Of a stretch of DNA of 51,237 nt, positions 38,065-48,903 are shown piece by piece. This stretch comes from Klenkia sp. PcliD-1-E (lineage in GTDB: Bacteria; Actinomycetota; Actinomycetes; Mycobacteriales; Geodermatophilaceae). Under the pieces are notes generated by a model that had not been told where the DNA came from, did no database searches, and saw only the letters and a list, made by a program, of their open reading frames with translations. The stretch spans positions 1 to 51,237 of the forward strand of contig NZ_JAMXRZ010000013.1 of NCBI RefSeq assembly GCF_024124375.1, read 5' to 3'. The translations under genes were made by a program, and so were the position numbers. How positions within the stretch are numbered: position 1 is the first letter of the stretch; the number at the start of each line of letters is the position of its first letter.

Positions 38065-39012
38065 CCCGACACCCCCGTGCTCGACCTGCCCGACGACGCC
38101 GAGCTGCACGTCCTGGTGCCCTCCCGCGCGCTCGGTGCGCACCTGGAGCAGCTGTCCCCCCGGGTGCGCGCGCACCGGGTCGACCCCGCCGACGGGCCGC
38201 CCACCGGGGACGCCGCCCGGGCCCAGGTGTGGGTCCCCGCCGGCGGTTCGGGCATCGCCGACGGCTTCCTCGACGGCCTGCCCGAGCTGCGGCTGGTGCA
38301 GTTGATGAGCGCCGGCGCGGAGAAGTTCGTCGGTCGGCTGCCCGAGGGCGTCGTGCTCTGCAACGCCCGCGGCGCGCACACCCCGGCCACGGCCGAGTGG
38401 GTGGTCGCCGCGACCCTGGCCGCCCAGCGCGGCCTGCCGCACTTCACCCGCGAGGCCGACGCCGGCCGCTGGTCGCCCCGCACCGACCGCTCGCTGGTCG
38501 GCGCGCGGGTGCTGGTCGTCGGCGCCGGCGACATCGGCCGCGCGGTCGGCGCGATGATGGCCGGCTTCGACGTCGAGCTGACCTACGTCGCGCGCACCGC
38601 CCGGGAGGGCGTCCGCGCCACGTCCGACCTGCCCGAGCTGCTGCCCCGGGCCGACGTCGTGGTGGTCATCGTCCCGGTCACCGACCAGACGGTGGGCATG
38701 GTCGACGCCGGCTTCCTGGCCGCGATGCCCGACGGCGCGCTGCTGGTCAACGCCGCCCGCGGCGTCGTCGTGGACACCGACGCCCTGCTGGCCGAGCTCA
38801 CCGCCGGCCGGCTGCGGGCGGCGGTGGACGTCACCGAGCCCGAGCCGTTGCCGGCGGGCCACCCGTTGTGGTCGGCGCCGGGGCTGCTGCTCACCCCGCA
38901 CGTGGCCGGGAACGTGCCCGACACCGGCCGGCGGGCGACCGAGGCCGTCTCCGCGCAGCTGCAGCGGGTGCTGGCGGGTCGGCCGCTGGTGGACGTCGTC
39001 GACGACTACTGA
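38062..39012 (+). CDS. D-isomer-specific 2-hydroxyacid dehydrogenase
   Basis: 316 aa. NAD(P)H-dependent reduction of a 2-oxoacid. The Rossmann motif is VLVVGAGDIGRAVG; catalytic Arg is in NAARGVVVDT, Glu in DVTEPEPLPAGHPLW, and His in LLTPHVAGN, so all three catalytic residues are present. It belongs to the hydroxypyruvate/glyoxylate reductase side of the family, but the substrate cannot be fixed. Position 400 bp from ilvD might suggest a 2-oxoacid of branched-chain metabolism; that is only context. GTG 38062 supported by the promoter. Its last 7 bases overlap the end of the convergent PH gene. Confidence 0.9.
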   Translation: MPDTPVLDLPDDAELHVLVPSRALGAHLEQLSPRVRAHRVDPADGPPTGDAARAQVWVPAGGSGIADGFLDGLPELRLVQLMSAGAEKFVGRLPEGVVLCNARGAHTPATAEWVVAATLAAQRGLPHFTREADAGRWSPRTDRSLVGARVLVVGAGDIGRAVGAMMAGFDVELTYVARTAREGVRATSDLPELLPRADVVVVIVPVTDQTVGMVDAGFLAAMPDGALLVNAARGVVVDTDALLAELTAGRLRAAVDVTEPEPLPAGHPLWSAPGLLLTPHVAGNVPDTGRRATEAVSAQLQRVLAGRPLVDVVDDY

Positions 39013-39374
39013 GCGGGGGGTGCGGCCTCGGGGTCGGGGATCCGGCCGCCGGAGACCGACGCCAGGCGCGGCAGGTCGCGGGCACGGACCACGGGCAGCC
39101 GGACCTCGGTGCCGGTGGTGCGCACCAGCCACAGCGACCGGTCGTCGTCGACCCGGATCCCGGCGACCTCCGACCACGGCACGGTCCGGCCGGCCAGCAG
39201 GCTGCGCGGGGTGATGCCGTCGGGGCCGATGTCCAGGCCCACCCGCAGCACCCAGGCCGTGACGAGCGCGGGGACCAGCAGCACCGGGACACCCCACCAC
39301 GCCGCGGTCGCCACCGGCAGCGTGCAGATCAGCAGCACCACCACGGGCACCAGAGCCACGCGGCTCATCCTCAT
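39006..39374 (-). CDS. Small membrane protein with PH-like domain
   Basis: 122 aa. Two hydrophobic helices (about 5-45) are followed by a short beta-rich domain with [20 protein letters not shown] and [10 protein letters not shown], the pattern of bacterial PH-like domains common in actinobacteria. Function unknown. ATG 39374 is used; alternatives are ATG 39368 and GTG 39401, the latter lying 7 bases after GACGAT, a weak leaderless box. It is divergent from ilvD, with 70 bp between, an arrangement I recall for actinobacterial ilvD. Confidence 0.75.
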   Translation of the reverse strand: MRMSRVALVPVVVLLICTLPVATAAWWGVPVLLVPALVTAWVLRVGLDIGPDGITPRSLLAGRTVPWSEVAGIRVDDDRSLWLVRTTGTEVRLPVVRARDLPRLASVSGGRIPDPEAAPPAQ

Positions 39375-39431
39375 CCGTGCCGTCGTCGGTACCTGGCCCA
39401 CGCAGCCGATCGTCCCAGAACGCCCCGGGCT

Positions 39432-39447
39432 TACCATCCCGGGCGTG
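39432..39447 (+). promoter_or_regulatory. Leaderless promoter of ilvD
   Basis: TACCAT at 39432-39437, 7 bases, GTG at 39445. Without a leader RNA, ilvD cannot use the attenuation seen at ilvB. Confidence 0.6.
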
Positions 39448-41142
39448 ACGACCGTGGACGAGAACCGCACCTCCACCATGAAGCCCCGGTCCTTCGAGGT
39501 GACCGACGGCATCACCCGCGCCCCGGCCCGCGCCATGCTGCGAGCGGTGGGCATGGGCGACGACGACTGGGACAAGCCCCAGATCGGCGTGGCCTCGTCC
39601 TGGAACGAGATCACCCCCTGCAACCTCTCCCTCGACCGGCTGGCCAAGGCCGTGAAGACCGGGGTGCACGAGGGCGGGGGTTTCCCGCTGGAGTTCGGCA
39701 CCATCTCCGTCTCCGACGGCATCTCCATGGGCCACGAGGGGATGCGGGCGTCGCTGGTCTCCCGCGAGGTCATCGCCGACTCCGTCGAGACCGTGGTGTT
39801 CGCCGAGCGGCTGGACGGCTCGGTGCTGCTGGCCGGCTGCGACAAGTCGCTGCCGGGCATGCTCATGGCCGCCGCCCGCCTCGACCTCGCCGCGGTGTTC
39901 CTCTACGCCGGGGCCACCATGCCGGGCAAGCTCGGCGACAAGGACCTGACGATCATCGACGTCTTCGAGGGCGTCGGCGCGTGCGCGGCCGGCAGGATCA
40001 CCCAGGACGAGCTGACGGCCATCGAGAAGGCCACCTGCCCCGGCGAGGGCGCCTGCGGCGGGATGTACACCGCCAACACGATGGCCAGCGTCGCCGAGGC
40101 CCTCGGCATGAGCCTCCCCGGCAGCGCCGCCCCGCCCGCCCCCGACCGCCGCCGCGACGGCTACGCCGTGGAGTCCGGCAAGGCCGTCGTCGAGCTGCTG
40201 CGCCGCGGCATCACCGCACGCCAGATCATGACCAAGAAGGCCTTCGAGAACGCCATCACCGTGGTCATGGCCCTCGGCGGCTCGACCAACGCCGTGCTGC
40301 ACCTCATGGCCATCGCGCACGAGGCCGACGTCGACCTCACCCTCGACGACTTCAACCGCATCGGCGACCGCACCCCGCACCTGGCCGACGTGAAGCCCTT
40401 CGGCCGGTTCGTGATGACCGACATCGACCGCATCGGCGGCATCCCGGTCGTGATGAAGGCGCTGCTGGACGCGGGGCTGCTGCACGGCGACTGCCTCACC
40501 GTCACCGGTCGCACGATGGCCGAGAACCTGGCCGACATCGGCCCCCAGGACCCCGACGGCGCGATCATCCGGGCGATGGACGACCCGATCCACCGCACCG
40601 GTGGCCTGACGATCCTGCGGGGGTCCCTCTCACCCGACGGCGCGGTGGTGAAGAGCGCCGGCTTCGACGCCGAGGTCTTCGACGGCACCGCCCGGGTCTT
40701 CGACGGCGAGGCCGGCGCGATGCAGGCGGTCACGGAGGGCACGCTCAAGCCCGGCGACGTCGTCGTCATCCGGTACGAGGGCCCGCGCGGCGGCCCGGGG
40801 ATGCGCGAGATGCTCGCCGTCACCGGCGCCATCAAGGGCGCCGGACTGGGCAAGGACGTGCTCCTGCTCACCGACGGCCGGTTCTCCGGCGGGACGACGG
40901 GCCTGTGCGTGGGCCACGTCGCGCCCGAGGCCACCGACGGGGGTCCGATCGCGTTCGTCCGCGACGGCGACCGCATCGTGCTGGACCTCGCCGCCCGCAC
41001 CCTGGACCTGCACGTCGACGAGGCCGAGCTGTCCCGCCGCCGGGAGGGCTGGGCGCCCCCCGCGCCCCGCTACACCCGCGGGGTGCTGGCCAAGTACGCC
41101 AAGCTGGTCGGCTCGTCGGCCGGGGGCGCCGTCTGCGGCTGA
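39445..41142 (+). CDS. ilvD: Dihydroxy-acid dehydratase
   Basis: 565 aa. Fe-S enzyme dehydrating 2,3-dihydroxy-isovalerate and -methylvalerate to the 2-oxoacids, the third step of Val/Leu/Ile synthesis. Landmarks: [54 protein letters not shown] and [20 protein letters not shown]; cysteines for the cluster are in PCN, GCDK and GACGG. The GTG start follows a leaderless promoter and the N-terminus ([10 protein letters not shown]...[12 protein letters not shown]) is of normal length. It is separate from ilvBNC, with the EAL gene between. Confidence 0.96.
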   Translation: MTTVDENRTSTMKPRSFEVTDGITRAPARAMLRAVGMGDDDWDKPQIGVASSWNEITPCNLSLDRLAKAVKTGVHEGGGFPLEFGTISVSDGISMGHEGMRASLVSREVIADSVETVVFAERLDGSVLLAGCDKSLPGMLMAAARLDLAAVFLYAGATMPGKLGDKDLTIIDVFEGVGACAAGRITQDELTAIEKATCPGEGACGGMYTANTMASVAEALGMSLPGSAAPPAPDRRRDGYAVESGKAVVELLRRGITARQIMTKKAFENAITVVMALGGSTNAVLHLMAIAHEADVDLTLDDFNRIGDRTPHLADVKPFGRFVMTDIDRIGGIPVVMKALLDAGLLHGDCLTVTGRTMAENLADIGPQDPDGAIIRAMDDPIHRTGGLTILRGSLSPDGAVVKSAGFDAEVFDGTARVFDGEAGAMQAVTEGTLKPGDVVVIRYEGPRGGPGMREMLAVTGAIKGAGLGKDVLLLTDGRFSGGTTGLCVGHVAPEATDGGPIAFVRDGDRIVLDLAARTLDLHVDEAELSRRREGWAPPAPRYTRGVLAKYAKLVGSSAGGAVCG

Positions 41143-41187
41143 GCCGCCCGGGCCCCCCGTGCGGGTGAGCCCCGCCCCGGTCGGCTC

Positions 41188-43878
41188 GTGCAGCCGCCCG
41201 GGGCTGCCGACCTGGCTGAGGTGGAACGCACCCGGCGCCGGACACCCCTCGTGGGTCTGCTGTGCCTCGCGCTGCTCGGTGCCACCTGGCTGCTGCCCGC
41301 CGGGGCCCACCGGCTGGCCGCCGACGCGGTGGTCGTCCTCGCCGCGCTGGGCACCGCCGCCGTGCTGGCCCGGGCCGGTCGCGACGTGCCCGCCCGCGGC
41401 TGGACCCTCGTCGCTCGCGCCCTCGTGCTGGGTGTCGTGGTGGCCGGGGCCGCCGAGCTGGTCGGTCCCGCGCCCGGTGCGGTCGACCCGCCGCGCACCG
41501 CGGCCTCCGTGCTGCCCCACCTGGTCGGCGTGGTCGCCGTCCTCGTCCTGCTCGGCCGGGCCCGGCTGCGCGCCGGCGGTGCCCGGCTGCTGGTCGAGAG
41601 CGCCCTGTTCTGGACGGCGGCGTTCGTGCTGGCCCAGCTGCTCGTCGTCGGCCCGGTGGTCCGGCGGCTCCCGCTGGACGCCGTCGCCCGCGCCGGCCTG
41701 GAGGCCAGCTGCACCGCCGCCACGCTGCTGCTGGCCGCCGGCCTCACCTTCCTCACCGCGGCGGGTCCGGCCCGCCGCACGACCGCGGGCACCACCCTCG
41801 CCGGGCTGGCCGGGGTCACCGTCGCCGACTGCCTGGCCGTGCTGGGCTCCACCGGCGGGTTCGGCCTGCTGGGCCTGGCCAGCCGCGCGGTCCTCGTCGG
41901 CGGGCTGGTGCTGCTCGCGCTCGCCGCCGCCCACGACCCCGGGACGGCGGCCGACGACCGCCCCGTCGCCGACGGCCGGCTGGCCACCGGCATCACGCTG
42001 GCCGGCCAGCTGCTGCCGCACGCGGTGATGGTCCTGGCCGCCGTCCTGGTCCTCGCCTCGGCGCTGTTCGTGGCCACCCCGACCCCGGCCGCCCTGGTCG
42101 CGGTCGCCGCCGGCCTGGCGCTCACCGGCGTGCACCGCGTCGTCGTGGTGGGGGACGAGATGCGCTTCGCCGGCCGGCTGGGCCGCAGCGAGGCCTTCTT
42201 CCGCAACCTGGTCCGCGCCAGCAGCGACGCCGTGCTGGTGCTCGACGGCGAGCGGGTCATCACCTGGGCCGCGCCGTCCCTGGCCGACCCCGCCGACGCC
42301 GCCGGCCGGCCGCTGGTGGGCGCACCGGTCACCGACCGGGTGCACCCGCAGGACGTCGACACCGTGCGCGCCTGGCTCGCCGACGGCGGGGACGGCGCCG
42401 CCCTGACCGGGCTGTGCAGCTTCCGCCTGCCCGCCGCCGACGGCACCTGGCAGGCCTGGGAGGCCAGCGTGACCGACCTGCGCGCCGACGCCGCGGTCGG
42501 TGCCCTGGTGCTGCACTGCCGCGACGTCACCGTCCGCCTGCACGCCGAGGACGAGCTGCGGTCGCTGGCCTTCACCGACCCGGTGACCGGCCTGCCCAAC
42601 CGCGCCGCCCACGTCATCGCCCTGGCCGGGGAGCTGGCCGCCGCCGGCCCCGAGGCCCAGGTCAGCCTGCTGCTGTTCGAGATCGAGGGCCTCGACGACG
42701 CCCGGGAGAATGTCGGACGGGACGTCGTCGACGTCGCCGTCGTCGAGGTCGGGCGGCGGCTGCGGGCCACCGTGCGGGCCGACGACCTGGTCGCCCGGGT
42801 CGGGGCCGAGGTCTTCGCGGTGCTCGCGCACGGCACCGGCGACGAGCCCGACCGGGTGGCCGCGCGCTGCCTGTCCGTGGTCGAGCAGCCCGTGGTCACC
42901 CAGCTGGGCCTGGTCGACCTGTCGGCCGCCGTGGGCCTGGTGCCGCTGGTGGCCGGGCCCGGTGCGGAGACCGTCCTGGACCGGGCCGAGCTCGCCGTGC
43001 GCAGCGCTCGGCTGGCCGGCCCGGGGTCGGTGCGCCGCTGGGAGCCCGCGCTGGCCGCGGCCCGCGACCGCCGGGAGCGGCTGCGCGAGGACCTGGTCGG
43101 TGCCCGCGCCCGCGGCGAGCTCGCCATCGCCTGGCAGCCGATCGTCTCGCTGACCGAGCAGCGGGTCACCGGCGTCGAGGCCCTCGCCCGCTGGGTGCAC
43201 CCGGCCTTCGGCGAGCTCGAGCCCGAGGAGTTCATCCCGATCGCCGAGCGCGCCGGGCTGGTCGGGGACCTGCAGCGCTGGGTGCTGCACGAGGCGATGA
43301 CCCAGGCCGCCGCGCTCCCCGAGCACGGCGAGCCGCTGCGGCTGGGCATCAACGTCTCGCCGGTGCACCTGGCCAGCGGCACCGTGGTCGGCGACGTCGC
43401 CGCTGCCCTGGGCGCCACCGGCTTCCCGGCCCAGCGCCTGGTCATCGAGGTCACCGGCTCCACGGGGTTGGTGGACAGCCCCTCGCTGGCCGCCGACTTC
43501 GCCGCGCTGCGGCTGATGGGCGTGCACCTGGCGCTGGACGACTTCGGTGCCGGGGCCTCCTCGCTGGACCACCTGACCCGCTGGGCGGTCGACGTGGTCA
43601 AGCTCGACCGCGCCTTCCTCGCCCGGGTGGACAAGGACGCCCGGCCCCGCGCACTGACCGCCTCCGTCATCGGCATCGGCAGCGCGCTGGGCATCGACGT
43701 GGTGGCCGAGGGCGTGGAGACCCCCAGCCAGCTCACCGTGCTGCGGGCCCTGGGCTGCGGCTACGCCCAGGGCTTCCTGCTGTCCCGGCCGCTGACCCTG
43801 CCCGCCCTCGTCGCCCGGCTGGACGCCGGCGCCGGGCACCTGTGGCCGGGCCAGGTCGGCCGGGTCGGGGCCGGCTGA
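41188..43878 (+). CDS. Membrane PAS-GGDEF(degenerate)-EAL protein, probable c-di-GMP phosphodiesterase
   Basis: 896 aa. About ten hydrophobic segments in residues 20-325, then a PAS domain (~333-450), a GGDEF domain (~455-620) and an EAL domain (~635-885). The cyclase motif reads GAEVF at 539-543 instead of GGDEF, so diguanylate cyclase activity is unlikely. The EAL domain keeps its key residues: EAL at 664-666, the Asn of INVSP, Glu of VIEVTG, DDFG, Lys of VVKLDRAF, AEGVET and the Gln of GYAQGF. Hence a membrane-bound enzyme hydrolysing c-di-GMP, with PAS input and perhaps GTP sensing by the GGDEF remnant. Start is uncertain: GTG 41188 or GTG 41221; neither has a clear binding site or -10 box. 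Confidence 0.88.
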   Translation: MQPPGAADLAEVERTRRRTPLVGLLCLALLGATWLLPAGAHRLAADAVVVLAALGTAAVLARAGRDVPARGWTLVARALVLGVVVAGAAELVGPAPGAVDPPRTAASVLPHLVGVVAVLVLLGRARLRAGGARLLVESALFWTAAFVLAQLLVVGPVVRRLPLDAVARAGLEASCTAATLLLAAGLTFLTAAGPARRTTAGTTLAGLAGVTVADCLAVLGSTGGFGLLGLASRAVLVGGLVLLALAAAHDPGTAADDRPVADGRLATGITLAGQLLPHAVMVLAAVLVLASALFVATPTPAALVAVAAGLALTGVHRVVVVGDEMRFAGRLGRSEAFFRNLVRASSDAVLVLDGERVITWAAPSLADPADAAGRPLVGAPVTDRVHPQDVDTVRAWLADGGDGAALTGLCSFRLPAADGTWQAWEASVTDLRADAAVGALVLHCRDVTVRLHAEDELRSLAFTDPVTGLPNRAAHVIALAGELAAAGPEAQVSLLLFEIEGLDDARENVGRDVVDVAVVEVGRRLRATVRADDLVARVGAEVFAVLAHGTGDEPDRVAARCLSVVEQPVVTQLGLVDLSAAVGLVPLVAGPGAETVLDRAELAVRSARLAGPGSVRRWEPALAAARDRRERLREDLVGARARGELAIAWQPIVSLTEQRVTGVEALARWVHPAFGELEPEEFIPIAERAGLVGDLQRWVLHEAMTQAAALPEHGEPLRLGINVSPVHLASGTVVGDVAAALGATGFPAQRLVIEVTGSTGLVDSPSLAADFAALRLMGVHLALDDFGAGASSLDHLTRWAVDVVKLDRAFLARVDKDARPRALTASVIGIGSALGIDVVAEGVETPSQLTVLRALGCGYAQGFLLSRPLTLPALVARLDAGAGHLWPGQVGRVGAG

Positions 43879-43900
43879 CCGCCCCGTCCCACGGAGCGGT

Positions 43901-43931
43901 CCACCGCGTCCCAGTGGATGGGACGCGGTGG
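43901..43931 (+). terminator. Hairpin between the EAL gene and the ilv promoter
   Basis: CCACCGCGTCCCA (43901-43913) pairs with TGGGACGCGGTGG (43919-43931): 13 bp perfect, 5-base loop. It ends immediately before the -35 TTGACG of the ilv promoter, so it may both end the EAL transcript and affect ilv initiation. No T-run. Confidence 0.6.
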
Positions 43932-43967
43932 TTGACGCGGGTGCGCCCCCCGGCGCACAGTGACGCC
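43932..43967 (+). promoter_or_regulatory. Promoter of the ilvBNC leader
   Basis: -35 TTGACG (43932-43937), 18 bases, -10-like CACAGT (43956-43961), 6 bases, then the GTG of the leader peptide at 43968. The -35 is one of the best in the window. The spacer holds GTGCGC/GCGCAC, itself an inverted repeat (43941-43958). Confidence 0.55.
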
Positions 43968-44003
43968 GTGCTGCGCTCTGCCCTCCTCGTAGTCATCGAC
44001 TAG
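43968..44003 (+). CDS. ilvL: ilvBNC leader peptide
   Basis: 11 codons plus TAG: GTG CTG CGC TCT GCC CTC CTC GTA GTC ATC GAC, i.e. M-L-R-S-A-L-L-V-V-I-D. Six of eleven residues are Leu, Val or Ile, the end products of the operon. Slow translation when these charged tRNAs are scarce would change folding of the RNA that follows. The start follows the -10-like box by 6 bases, so the peptide is probably made from a leaderless mRNA. Confidence 0.8.
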   Translation: MLRSALLVVID

Positions 44004-44028
44004 CGCGACGGTCACCCGACCGTCGCGC
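44003..44028 (+). promoter_or_regulatory. Pause hairpin of the ilv attenuator
   Basis: GCGCGACGGT (44003-44012) pairs with ACCGTCGCGC (44019-44028), 10 bp perfect. It begins at the last base of the leader-peptide stop codon, so a ribosome at or near the stop would disrupt it. Confidence 0.6.
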
Positions 44029-44031
44029 CCA

Positions 44032-44064
44032 CCCCTCCGTGCCTGCCGGCACGAGGGGTTTTTT
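44032..44064 (+). terminator. Rho-independent attenuator terminator before ilvB
   Basis: CCCCTCCGTGC (44032-44042) pairs with GCACGAGGGG (44049-44058) with one bulged C, followed by six T residues (44059-44064). It is the only hairpin in the window with a proper T-run. Confidence 0.85.
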
Positions 44065-44129
44065 GTTGCCACGGGCCCAGAGCACGAGCTGCCGCGCACC
44101 CGCCCACGCCTTCCAGGGAGACCCCCCAG

Positions 44130-46024
44130 ATGAGCACCACCGCCAGTGCCCAGGCCACCCCCGGTGCACCCACCCAGGCCGCCGCGGCGGCCACCGTCGG
44201 CGTCGAGTCCACCGACCGTTCGCTGACCGACGCGGCCCGACCGGCGGGCGCCCCCGCGACCGGCATCACCGGCGCGCAGAGCCTCGTCCGCTCGCTGGAG
44301 GCCGTCGGCGTCGACCTGGTCTTCGGCCTCCCGGGCGGGGCGATCCTGCCGCTCTACGACCCGCTGTTCGACTCCACGGTGCGGCACGTGCTGGTCCGCC
44401 ACGAGCAGGGCGCCGGGCACGCGGCCACCGGCTACGCCCAGGCCACCGGCCGAGTCGGGGTCTGCATGGCGACGTCGGGCCCGGGCGCCACCAACCTGGT
44501 CACCCCGCTGGCCGACGCCTACATGGACTCGGTGCCGGTCGTGGCCATCACCGGCCAGGTGGCCAGCGGCTTCATCGGGACCGACGCCTTCCAGGAGGCC
44601 GACATCCGCGGCATCACGATGCCGATCACCAAGCACAACTTCCTGGTCACCGACCCCGCCGAGATCCCGCAGCGCATCGCCGAGGCCTTCCACCTGGCCT
44701 CCACCGGCCGACCCGGCCCCGTGCTGGTCGACGTCCCCAAGGACGTGCTGCAGGCGACCACCGACTTCAGCTGGCCGCCGCGGATGGACCTGCCCGGCTA
44801 CAAGCCGACCACCCGCCCGCACGGCAAGCAGGTCCGCGAGGCCGCCGCGGTGATCCAGGCGGCGCGCCGGCCGGTGCTCTACGTCGGCGGCGGCGTGCTC
44901 AAGGCCGGCGCCAGCGAGGTGCTCCGCGAGCTGGCCGAGATGACCGGGGCCCCCGTCGTCACCACCCTGATGGCCCGGGGCGCGTTCCCCGACAGCCACC
45001 CCCAGCACCTGGGCATGCCCGGCATGCACGGCACCGTCACCGCCGTCGCCGCGCTGCAGAAGGCCGACCTGCTCGTGGCCCTCGGCGCGCGCTTCGACGA
45101 CCGGGTCACCGGCAAGCTGGAGAGCTTCGCGCCCGGCGCCACGATCGTGCACGCCGACATCGACCCGGCCGAGATCGGCAAGAACCGCAAGGCCGACGTC
45201 CCGATCGTGGGCGACGCCAAGGAGACCATCACCGAACTGGTCGCCGCGCTCACCGCGCTGCAGGAGAAGGACGGCCCCGCGGACCTGTCCGCCTGGTGGG
45301 CGCAGCTGGACCGTTGGCGGGAGACCTACCCGCTGGGCTACGACCTGCCCGAGGACGGCGCGCTCTCCCCGCAGTACGTCATCGAGCGGCTCGGCGCGAT
45401 CGCCGGCCCGGACGCGGTCTACTGCGCCGGGGTCGGCCAGCACCAGATGTGGGCCGCGCAGTTCGTCAAGTACGAGAAGCCGGGCACCTGGCTCAACAGC
45501 GGGGGCCTGGGGACGATGGGCTACGCCGTCCCCGCCGCGATGGGCGCCAAGGCCGGCCGGCCCGAGGCCACCGTGTGGGCGGTCGACGGCGACGGCTGCT
45601 TCCAGATGACCAACCAGGAGCTGGCCACCTGCGCCATCGAGGGCATCCCGGTCAAGGTGGCGCTGATCAACAACGGCAACCTGGGCATGGTCCGGCAGTG
45701 GCAGACCCTGTTCTACGAGGGCCGCTACTCCAACACCCGGCTGCACAACCGCGGCTCCGGCGGCGGGGAGATCGAGCCGATCCGCATCCCGGACTTCGTG
45801 CAGCTGGCCGAGGCGCTGGGCTGCGTGGGGCTGCGCTGCGAGCGGGCCGAGGACGTGGACGAGGTCATCGAGGAGGCCATGGCGATCGACGACCGCCCGG
45901 TGGTCATCGACTTCGTGGTGGGCTCGGACGCCCAGGTCTGGCCGATGGTCGCCGCCGGCGCCAGCAACGACGACATCCTGGCCGCGCGGGACGTCCGCCC
46001 GGTCTTCACGGAGGGACCGGTCTG

Positions 46025-46025
<1 letters not shown>
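44130..46025 (+). CDS. ilvB: Acetolactate synthase large subunit
   Basis: 631 aa. ThDP- and FAD-dependent condensation of two pyruvates, or pyruvate with 2-oxobutyrate; first common step of Val/Leu/Ile synthesis. The catalytic Glu is in [19 protein letters not shown]-domain motifs include [10 protein letters not shown] and [12 protein letters not shown]; the ThDP motif is [17 protein letters not shown] through [12 protein letters not shown]. The first ~45 residues are an Ala/Thr-rich extension. ATG 44130 has an AGGGAG site 9 bases upstream. The stop and the ilvN start share one base (TGATG). Confidence 0.97.
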
Positions 46026-47615
<1,590 letters not shown>

Positions 47616-47624
47616 CCCCCGACG

Positions 47625-47664
47625 CAGGACGGCCCCGCACCGGCAGGTGCGGGGCCGTCCTGCT
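47625..47664. terminator. Bidirectional terminator between ilvC and the convergent membrane-protein gene
   Basis: Arms 47625-47641 (GCAGGACGGCCCCGCAC) and 47648-47664 pair perfectly over 17 bp with a 6-base loop. It starts 9 bases after the ilvC stop and ends 8 bases before the end of the minus-strand gene, so it can serve both. Confidence 0.8.
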
Positions 47665-47672
47665 TCCTCCGT

Positions 47673-48062
47673 TCAGGCGGCCCAGGCGCGCACCTCGGGC
47701 TTGCGGGTGAGCACCACGACCCCGACCGCCAGACCCAGCAGCAGGACCGACAGGACGTCCACCGTGCCGGCCAGCGCGATCGCCAGCACCAGGTTGACCA
47801 GCCAGACGGCGACCAGGGCGATGCCGGCGTAGGCCAGCAGCCGACCGTCGATGCCGCGGTACAGCCGCACCGAGCCCAGCACGGTGGCCGCCGACAGCAC
47901 CAGGTACAGACCGCCGATCACGAAGCCCGCCACGCTCCCGGCGGCCAGGCCGAGGCTCAGGCCGTTCAGGCCGGGCAGCAGGCAGAACACCGCCTGCAAC
48001 CCGGCCAGGGCCACCGCCGCCACCACCGTGGGCGGAGGACGGCGGGGGCCGGTCCCACCCAT
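47673..48062 (-). CDS. Small polytopic membrane protein
   Basis: 129 aa with four hydrophobic segments (from about TVVAAVALAGLQAVFCLL to DVLSVLLLGLAVGVVVL) and a short charged C-terminus. No motif I can name. ATG 48062 lies 2 bases after the stop of the YGQQ gene, so the two are one transcript; the frame extends upstream but would overlap the neighbour. The similar build of the two proteins suggests they work in the same membrane process. Confidence 0.75.
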   Translation of the reverse strand: MGGTGPRRPPPTVVAAVALAGLQAVFCLLPGLNGLSLGLAAGSVAGFVIGGLYLVLSAATVLGSVRLYRGIDGRLLAYAGIALVAVWLVNLVLAIALAGTVDVLSVLLLGLAVGVVVLTRKPEVRAWAA

Positions 48063-48064
48063 GC

Positions 48065-48778
48065 TCAGCGGCCGCGGCGCGCGCGGTGCGCGGCGAAGAA
48101 CTGCGCCGACGGGGCCAGGCACAGCAGCACGATGGTGCCGACGGCGGCGCCGAACAACAGGAAGCTGAACACGATCTCACCGGCACCCGGGCGGGCGAAC
48201 TCGTTGCCGGTGTTGGCAAGGTTGGCGACCAGGCCGAACCCGGTGAAGGCCGTGGAGATGGCGGCGGAGACGATGAGCATGACCCGGCTGCGGCCGGTCA
48301 GCGCCCACACCGAGCCCCAGATGGTGATCACGGTCCAGGCCAGGATGAGCAGCCCGGCGACCAGGATGAACCCGGTGACCGCACCGCTGATGGCACCGAA
48401 GCCCGGGATCTCGTCGTCCAGCGAGTTGCCCGCCCCGGCCACGGTGGCGCCGCCGATGATCGCCAGCAGCGAGAACAGCACGCCGAAGGCACCGAAGATG
48501 AACCCGAAGACCGCGGCGGTGATGACGGCGCCGGGCTTGGACGGTGCGGCGGGGGCGTACCCGTACCCCTGGTCGTAACCCTGCTGGCCGTAGCCCTGCT
48601 GCCCGTAGGCCTGGGCGTAGCCCGGCTGCTGGCCGTAGGCCTGCTGCCCGTATCCCTGGGCGCCGTACCCCTGCTGCCCGTACCCCTGCTGCTGGCCGTA
48701 GGAGGACTGCCCCCAGGAGGACTGCTGCCCGTACGGGGAGGTCTCCGACCGGCCCTGCTCGTCCTGCTGCTCGCTCAC
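48065..48778 (-). CDS. Membrane protein with Tyr/Gly/Gln-rich low-complexity N-terminus
   Basis: 237 aa. Residues 16-74 are repeats around Y-G-Q-Q; then a Pro/Ala spacer and four predicted membrane helices (about 85-225) with [19 protein letters not shown] and a C-terminal Arg-rich end. The family is unknown to me; Tyr/Gln/Gly-rich cytoplasmic tails on four-helix proteins are common in actinobacteria. GTG 48778 has GGAGG 6 bases upstream. Divergent from serA, followed at 2 bp by another small membrane protein. Confidence 0.8.
   Translation of the reverse strand: MSEQQDEQGRSETSPYGQQSSWGQSSYGQQQGYGQQGYGAQGYGQQAYGQQPGYAQAYGQQGYGQQGYDQGYGYAPAAPSKPGAVITAAVFGFIFGAFGVLFSLLAIIGGATVAGAGNSLDDEIPGFGAISGAVTGFILVAGLLILAWTVITIWGSVWALTGRSRVMLIVSAAISTAFTGFGLVANLANTGNEFARPGAGEIVFSFLLFGAAVGTIVLLCLAPSAQFFAAHRARRGR
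48557..48733 (-). repeat. Region coding Y-G-Q-Q repeats
   Basis: About ten imperfect 12-15-bp units coding G-Y-G-Q-Q variants in codons 16-74 of the preceding gene. The unit length suggests replication slippage. Confidence 0.75.
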
Positions 48779-48886
48779 TGCACTCCTCCGCGCGGGACCG
48801 GCGCCGCGGACGCTCGCCGGTGCTTGAACGGCCAGGATGGCGGGCGGCCGGGGGAGGGGCAAGCAGGCCCTCACCCCGGCGGGTCC

Positions 48887-48903
48887 TAGGCTGTCCACCC
48901 GTG
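48887..48903 (+). promoter_or_regulatory. Leaderless promoter of serA
   Basis: TAGGCT at 48887-48892, 8 bases, GTG at 48901; same hexamer as glgP. Confidence 0.55.

Noticed and set aside
38062-39012. Calling the 2-hydroxyacid dehydrogenase a second serA
   Set aside because: It lacks the ASB and ACT domains and is only 316 aa; the true serA is at 48901-50502.
37993-40593. Long minus-strand open frame continuing from the sugar dehydrogenase gene through ilvD
   Set aside because: Antisense to the dehydrogenase and ilvD genes; composition is shadow-like and the lipoprotein signal fixes the start at 37992.
40630-43839. Two >880-codon minus-strand frames opposite the EAL gene
   Set aside because: The plus strand codes recognisable PAS, GGDEF and EAL domains; the minus translations contain none.
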